Shown here: positions 61,914 through 64,000 of the stretch, one piece after another | How positions within the stretch are numbered: position 1 is the stretch's first letter | Layout: the number at the start of each line of letters is the position of its first letter | NCBI GenBank assembly: GCA_963974125.1 | Contig: CAXBCH010000006.1 | Coordinates: 87,499-151,498, forward strand | Reading direction: 5' to 3' | From: Haliea sp963974125 | GTDB taxonomy: Bacteria; Pseudomonadota; Gammaproteobacteria; Pseudomonadales; Halieaceae | DNA length: 64,000 nt | Translations under genes and position numbers: made by a program | The notes under the pieces: model-generated | What the model was told of the DNA's origin: nothing | Database searches by the model: none | The model's input: only the letters and a program-made list of their open reading frames with translations

Positions 61914-63377
61914 TCACCGCGGTGCTGCGCTCGCCGCGATCTGCCTGCCCGCGAGACGCCCGAAGAAGGTGGCGTCAGCGACCGACATGCCACTGGCATA
62001 CCCGGCTCCGGTACGAGGAATACCGGCAGCAGTGCGGCCGGCGGCATATAACCCGGGTATGATCTCGCCATCCACGGTGAGCACTTCGCCGGTCGGCAGC
62101 GTATCCAGGCCACCGAGGGTAAAACAGGTGGGCTGTAGCTGGGGCAGACTGTAGTCCACCAGCGCGTACGGGGGCGTGACCAGGGGCGTCAGCCAGTCCT
62201 GCGACTTGTGAAACAACGGGTCAGCCCCCTGCGCTGCGTGCTCATTGTAGTAGGCCACCGTGTGCTGCAGCGACCCTGGCGGCAGCCCCGCTTCCTGCTC
62301 CACTTCCGCCACCGTCTCGCCGGTGGCAACGATTTCTGTGGTCTGGTGGTAATCCGGGCGGGCGTAGTATTGATTGTCGATGAACATGTAGGCCCGCATA
62401 TCGGTCTGGTTGGCGACAGCCGCACCGAGACGGGCAAGATAGACATCTTCGTTGATGAAACGCTGGCCCTGGGCGTTGACGAAAATGCCGTAAGTGAGCT
62501 GCGCCGGGGGGTAATGTGCCACGCCGACAAACGCCTGCCCCATGTGAATCGCGTTACCACCAGCCGCCACACCCAGGAGAATGCCGTCACCGCGGTCGCC
62601 GGGGTTGCCGTGGCGGGTACAAAATGTTGTCAGTTGGGGGATATGCTGTGCAGTCAGCTCTTCGTTCATGATAAAGCCGCCCATGGCCAGAACGACACCG
62701 CTGCGGGCCTGCAAATATTGCAGGCGGTTATCCGCCTTGACCTCAACGCCACAGATGCGGCCGCAGTCGTCCCGTATCAGTGCCGTCACCCGGTGGTCAC
62801 AGCGGATGTCGGCGCCCGCTTCAGCCACACGCTGCATCACTACATCCATGAGCACCTTGCCGCCATCGTGACCCGCGTCCGCGGGCAGGTGCCCCCGCGG
62901 TACCGGCGGCACCCTGGCGGCAAACGGCCAGGCCCGCTCATTGCCGGTGTATTGCAGGGACTCCCCCGTTAATGTCACCACATCGCGGCCGGGAAAGAGG
63001 CTGCGCCGATAGGGTACGCCCTGACCTTCCATCCAGTCGAAGTGTTCGGCTGCCCCATCCACGAACGCCTTTACTCGTGCGCGGTCCGCAAACGCGCCAA
63101 AACACTGCATGAGGTATTGCTCGAAATCTTCACTGCTGTCGTCAATACCGAGGTCCCGCTGCAGACTGGTGCCGCCGCTCCCGCCCAGATACATTTCACA
63201 GGCAGACAGACGTGTTGAGCCTCCCCCCGCGCTGAAACGTTCCAGCACCAGCACCTGCAGGCCGGCAGCGCGCAATTCCAGCGCGGCGCAGGCTCCGGCG
63301 CCGCCGAAACCGCAGACTATGGCATCATAACTGCCGGTGAAGGACTCTACCTGTGAGCGAGGGATGATTCTGGACAT
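61914..63377 (-). CDS. FAD-dependent oxidoreductase, KstD/fumarate-reductase superfamily
   Basis: This 487-residue flavoprotein has CGFGGAGACAALELRAAG near the N-terminus, RFSAGGGSTRLSACEMYLGGS and a C-terminal IPRTGAGYASGMSVADATFFG. It belongs to the KstD/fumarate-reductase superfamily but does not have the YPGxG motif of Delta1-KstD seen in the protein at 43576. It may be a Delta4(5alpha)-dehydrogenase or another ring desaturase/reductase. First gene of an operon with the OYE-type enzyme, behind operator site J. Confidence 0.86.
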   Translation of the reverse strand: MSRIIPRSQVESFTGSYDAIVCGFGGAGACAALELRAAGLQVLVLERFSAGGGSTRLSACEMYLGGSGGTSLQRDLGIDDSSEDFEQYLMQCFGAFADRARVKAFVDGAAEHFDWMEGQGVPYRRSLFPGRDVVTLTGESLQYTGNERAWPFAARVPPVPRGHLPADAGHDGGKVLMDVVMQRVAEAGADIRCDHRVTALIRDDCGRICGVEVKADNRLQYLQARSGVVLAMGGFIMNEELTAQHIPQLTTFCTRHGNPGDRGDGILLGVAAGGNAIHMGQAFVGVAHYPPAQLTYGIFVNAQGQRFINEDVYLARLGAAVANQTDMRAYMFIDNQYYARPDYHQTTEIVATGETVAEVEQEAGLPPGSLQHTVAYYNEHAAQGADPLFHKSQDWLTPLVTPPYALVDYSLPQLQPTCFTLGGLDTLPTGEVLTVDGEIIPGLYAAGRTAAGIPRTGAGYASGMSVADATFFGRLAGRQIAASAAPR

Positions 63378-63426
63378 GAAAGCGGACCTTGTTACCCAGG
63401 TTTTATTGGCAAAGACTTTAGCCGAT

Positions 63427-63450
63427 TAAACGTTTCAATTACAATGCTTT
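63427..63450. promoter_or_regulatory. regulon operator site J
   Basis: TAAACGTT-N8-AATGCTTT has two left-arm mismatches and one right-arm mismatch. It lies between the divergent flavoprotein (50 nt) and PPOX (65 nt) genes. Confidence 0.55.
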
Positions 63451-63514
63451 TAGGGCCACTGAAAGCTGTGGCAGGAAATCCGCGCACAACCATAACTGAA
63501 CAGGAGCACAGCGC

Positions 63515-63949
63515 ATGGCGGTACAGAAATCCGTCCCCGAAAGCCACAAGGCGATTCTTGAGACTGCAGTCTTCGCCTTTGTCAGCACAATCCGGGTCAA
63601 GGACCAGCTGATTTCCACGAACCCGGTGGGGTTTGACTGGGATGGAGCGACATTCCGCTTCAGCACCCTCAAGAGCCGCATCAAGTACCGCAACCTGCAG
63701 GCGGATTCCCGGATCACGATCTGCGTGCTGGATCCGGTGAACCCCACCCGCTACGTGGAGATCAGGGGTCACGCGGAGCTGGCAGACGATCCTGATGGCA
63801 GCCTCAACCAGAAAATCTATCGCAAGAACATGGGGCGCGACTTTGATCTGGACGAACCCGACGCAGAACGGGTGATCGTGACCGTCGTGGCAGAGCAGGT
63901 CTCCACCCCCCTGCTTTACGGCGGCCGCCTGGATCACATAGGCAGCTAG
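63515..63949 (+). CDS. PPOX-class flavin/F420-binding protein
   Basis: This 144-residue split-barrel protein of the pyridoxamine-phosphate-oxidase superfamily shows FVSTIRVKDQLISTNPVGFDWDGATFRFSTLKSRIKYRNLQ and RYVEIRGHAEL. The class is commonly called F420-dependent, though many proteobacterial members use FMN. It could pair with the LLM enzymes or reduce a conjugated steroid; neither is shown. ATG 63515 is preceded by an AACAGGAGC ribosome site. Operator site J is upstream. The remaining 51 nt to the window end hold nothing I can identify. Confidence 0.85.
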   Translation: MAVQKSVPESHKAILETAVFAFVSTIRVKDQLISTNPVGFDWDGATFRFSTLKSRIKYRNLQADSRITICVLDPVNPTRYVEIRGHAELADDPDGSLNQKIYRKNMGRDFDLDEPDAERVIVTVVAEQVSTPLLYGGRLDHIGS

Positions 63950-64000
63950 TGGGCCATGCGGAAAGTAAGGTTAGATAGGGTTGTTTTTGGTATACTGCCG

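Noticed and set aside
12543..63949. Interpreting the island as a sterol biosynthesis cluster
   Set aside because: No squalene epoxidase or oxidosqualene cyclase is in the window, while four TonB receptors, an acyl-CoA ligase, an aldolase pair and KstD-type enzymes favour catabolism. A search of the rest of the genome could reverse this.
1..64000. CRISPR arrays, tRNA or rRNA genes, insertion sequences and phage genes
   Set aside because: I looked for direct-repeat arrays, cloverleaf-like conserved sequences, transposases and integrases on both strands and saw none. Short RNA genes could still be missed by eye.

Overview
The window is GC-rich, densely coded bacterial chromosome. Gene content (lipA, nadK, PepN, a GlpG-type rhomboid, YeaC/DUF1315, BatB/BatD, many TonB-dependent receptors) points to a Gram-negative gammaproteobacterium. 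A marine Halieaceae/OM60-like lineage is my inference from gene types only. I saw no rRNA, tRNA, CRISPR array, insertion sequence or phage gene.

Layout. (1) Positions 1-12.5 kb are ordinary core genome: the end of a Bat operon (VWA-TPR protein, BatD), a minus-strand group (nadK, rhomboid, DUF1315, DUF2797, pepN), a PLP enzyme with lipA, and a beta-CASP metallo-hydrolase. (2) Positions 12.5-64 kb are a continuous catabolic or lipid-remodelling island of about 40 genes in some 15 transcription units. It holds four TonB receptors, two KshA/SdmA-type Rieske oxygenases, an acyl-CoA ligase, nine classical SDRs plus an extended epimerase-type SDR, three luciferase-like flavin enzymes, two sterol-desaturase-family di-iron proteins, a CYP51-family P450 with its [3Fe-4S] ferredoxin, a homologue of plant cycloeucalenol cycloisomerase, a KstD-type flavoprotein and a second related flavoprotein, an OYE/2,4-dienoyl-CoA-reductase-type enzyme, a lipoprotein PQQ dehydrogenase, and an Ltp2-like thiolase paired with a DUF35 protein.

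How it may work together (inference). In plants the cyclopropane ring of cycloeucalenol is opened by cycloeucalenol cycloisomerase and the product, obtusifoliol, is then 14-demethylated by CYP51. Both families occur here, with enzyme types that could remove C-4 methyls (Rieske, sterol-desaturase family, 3beta-HSD-like SDR), desaturate rings (KstD-type) and shorten side chains (ligase, Ltp2/DUF35). No squalene epoxidase or oxidosqualene cyclase is present in the window. Together with the TonB receptors this suggests uptake and dismantling of exogenous, possibly 9,19-cyclopropyl and 4,14-methylated sterols or triterpenols, rather than sterol synthesis.

Regulation. A recurring inverted repeat, AAAACATT-N8-AATGTTTT, lies in front of at least nine of these genes or operons and looks like one regulon. 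Its regulator may be the TetR protein at 38.2 kb. Separate candidate operators accompany a second TetR (19.2 kb, TGACA-N4-TGTCA twice), a third TetR (21.8 kb, GTATAC-N9-GTATAC), and a tandem-domain MarR protein (54 kb, TTGAC-N5-GTCAA). The MarR-type palindrome also occurs in front of the sterol-desaturase homologue at 39.6 kb.
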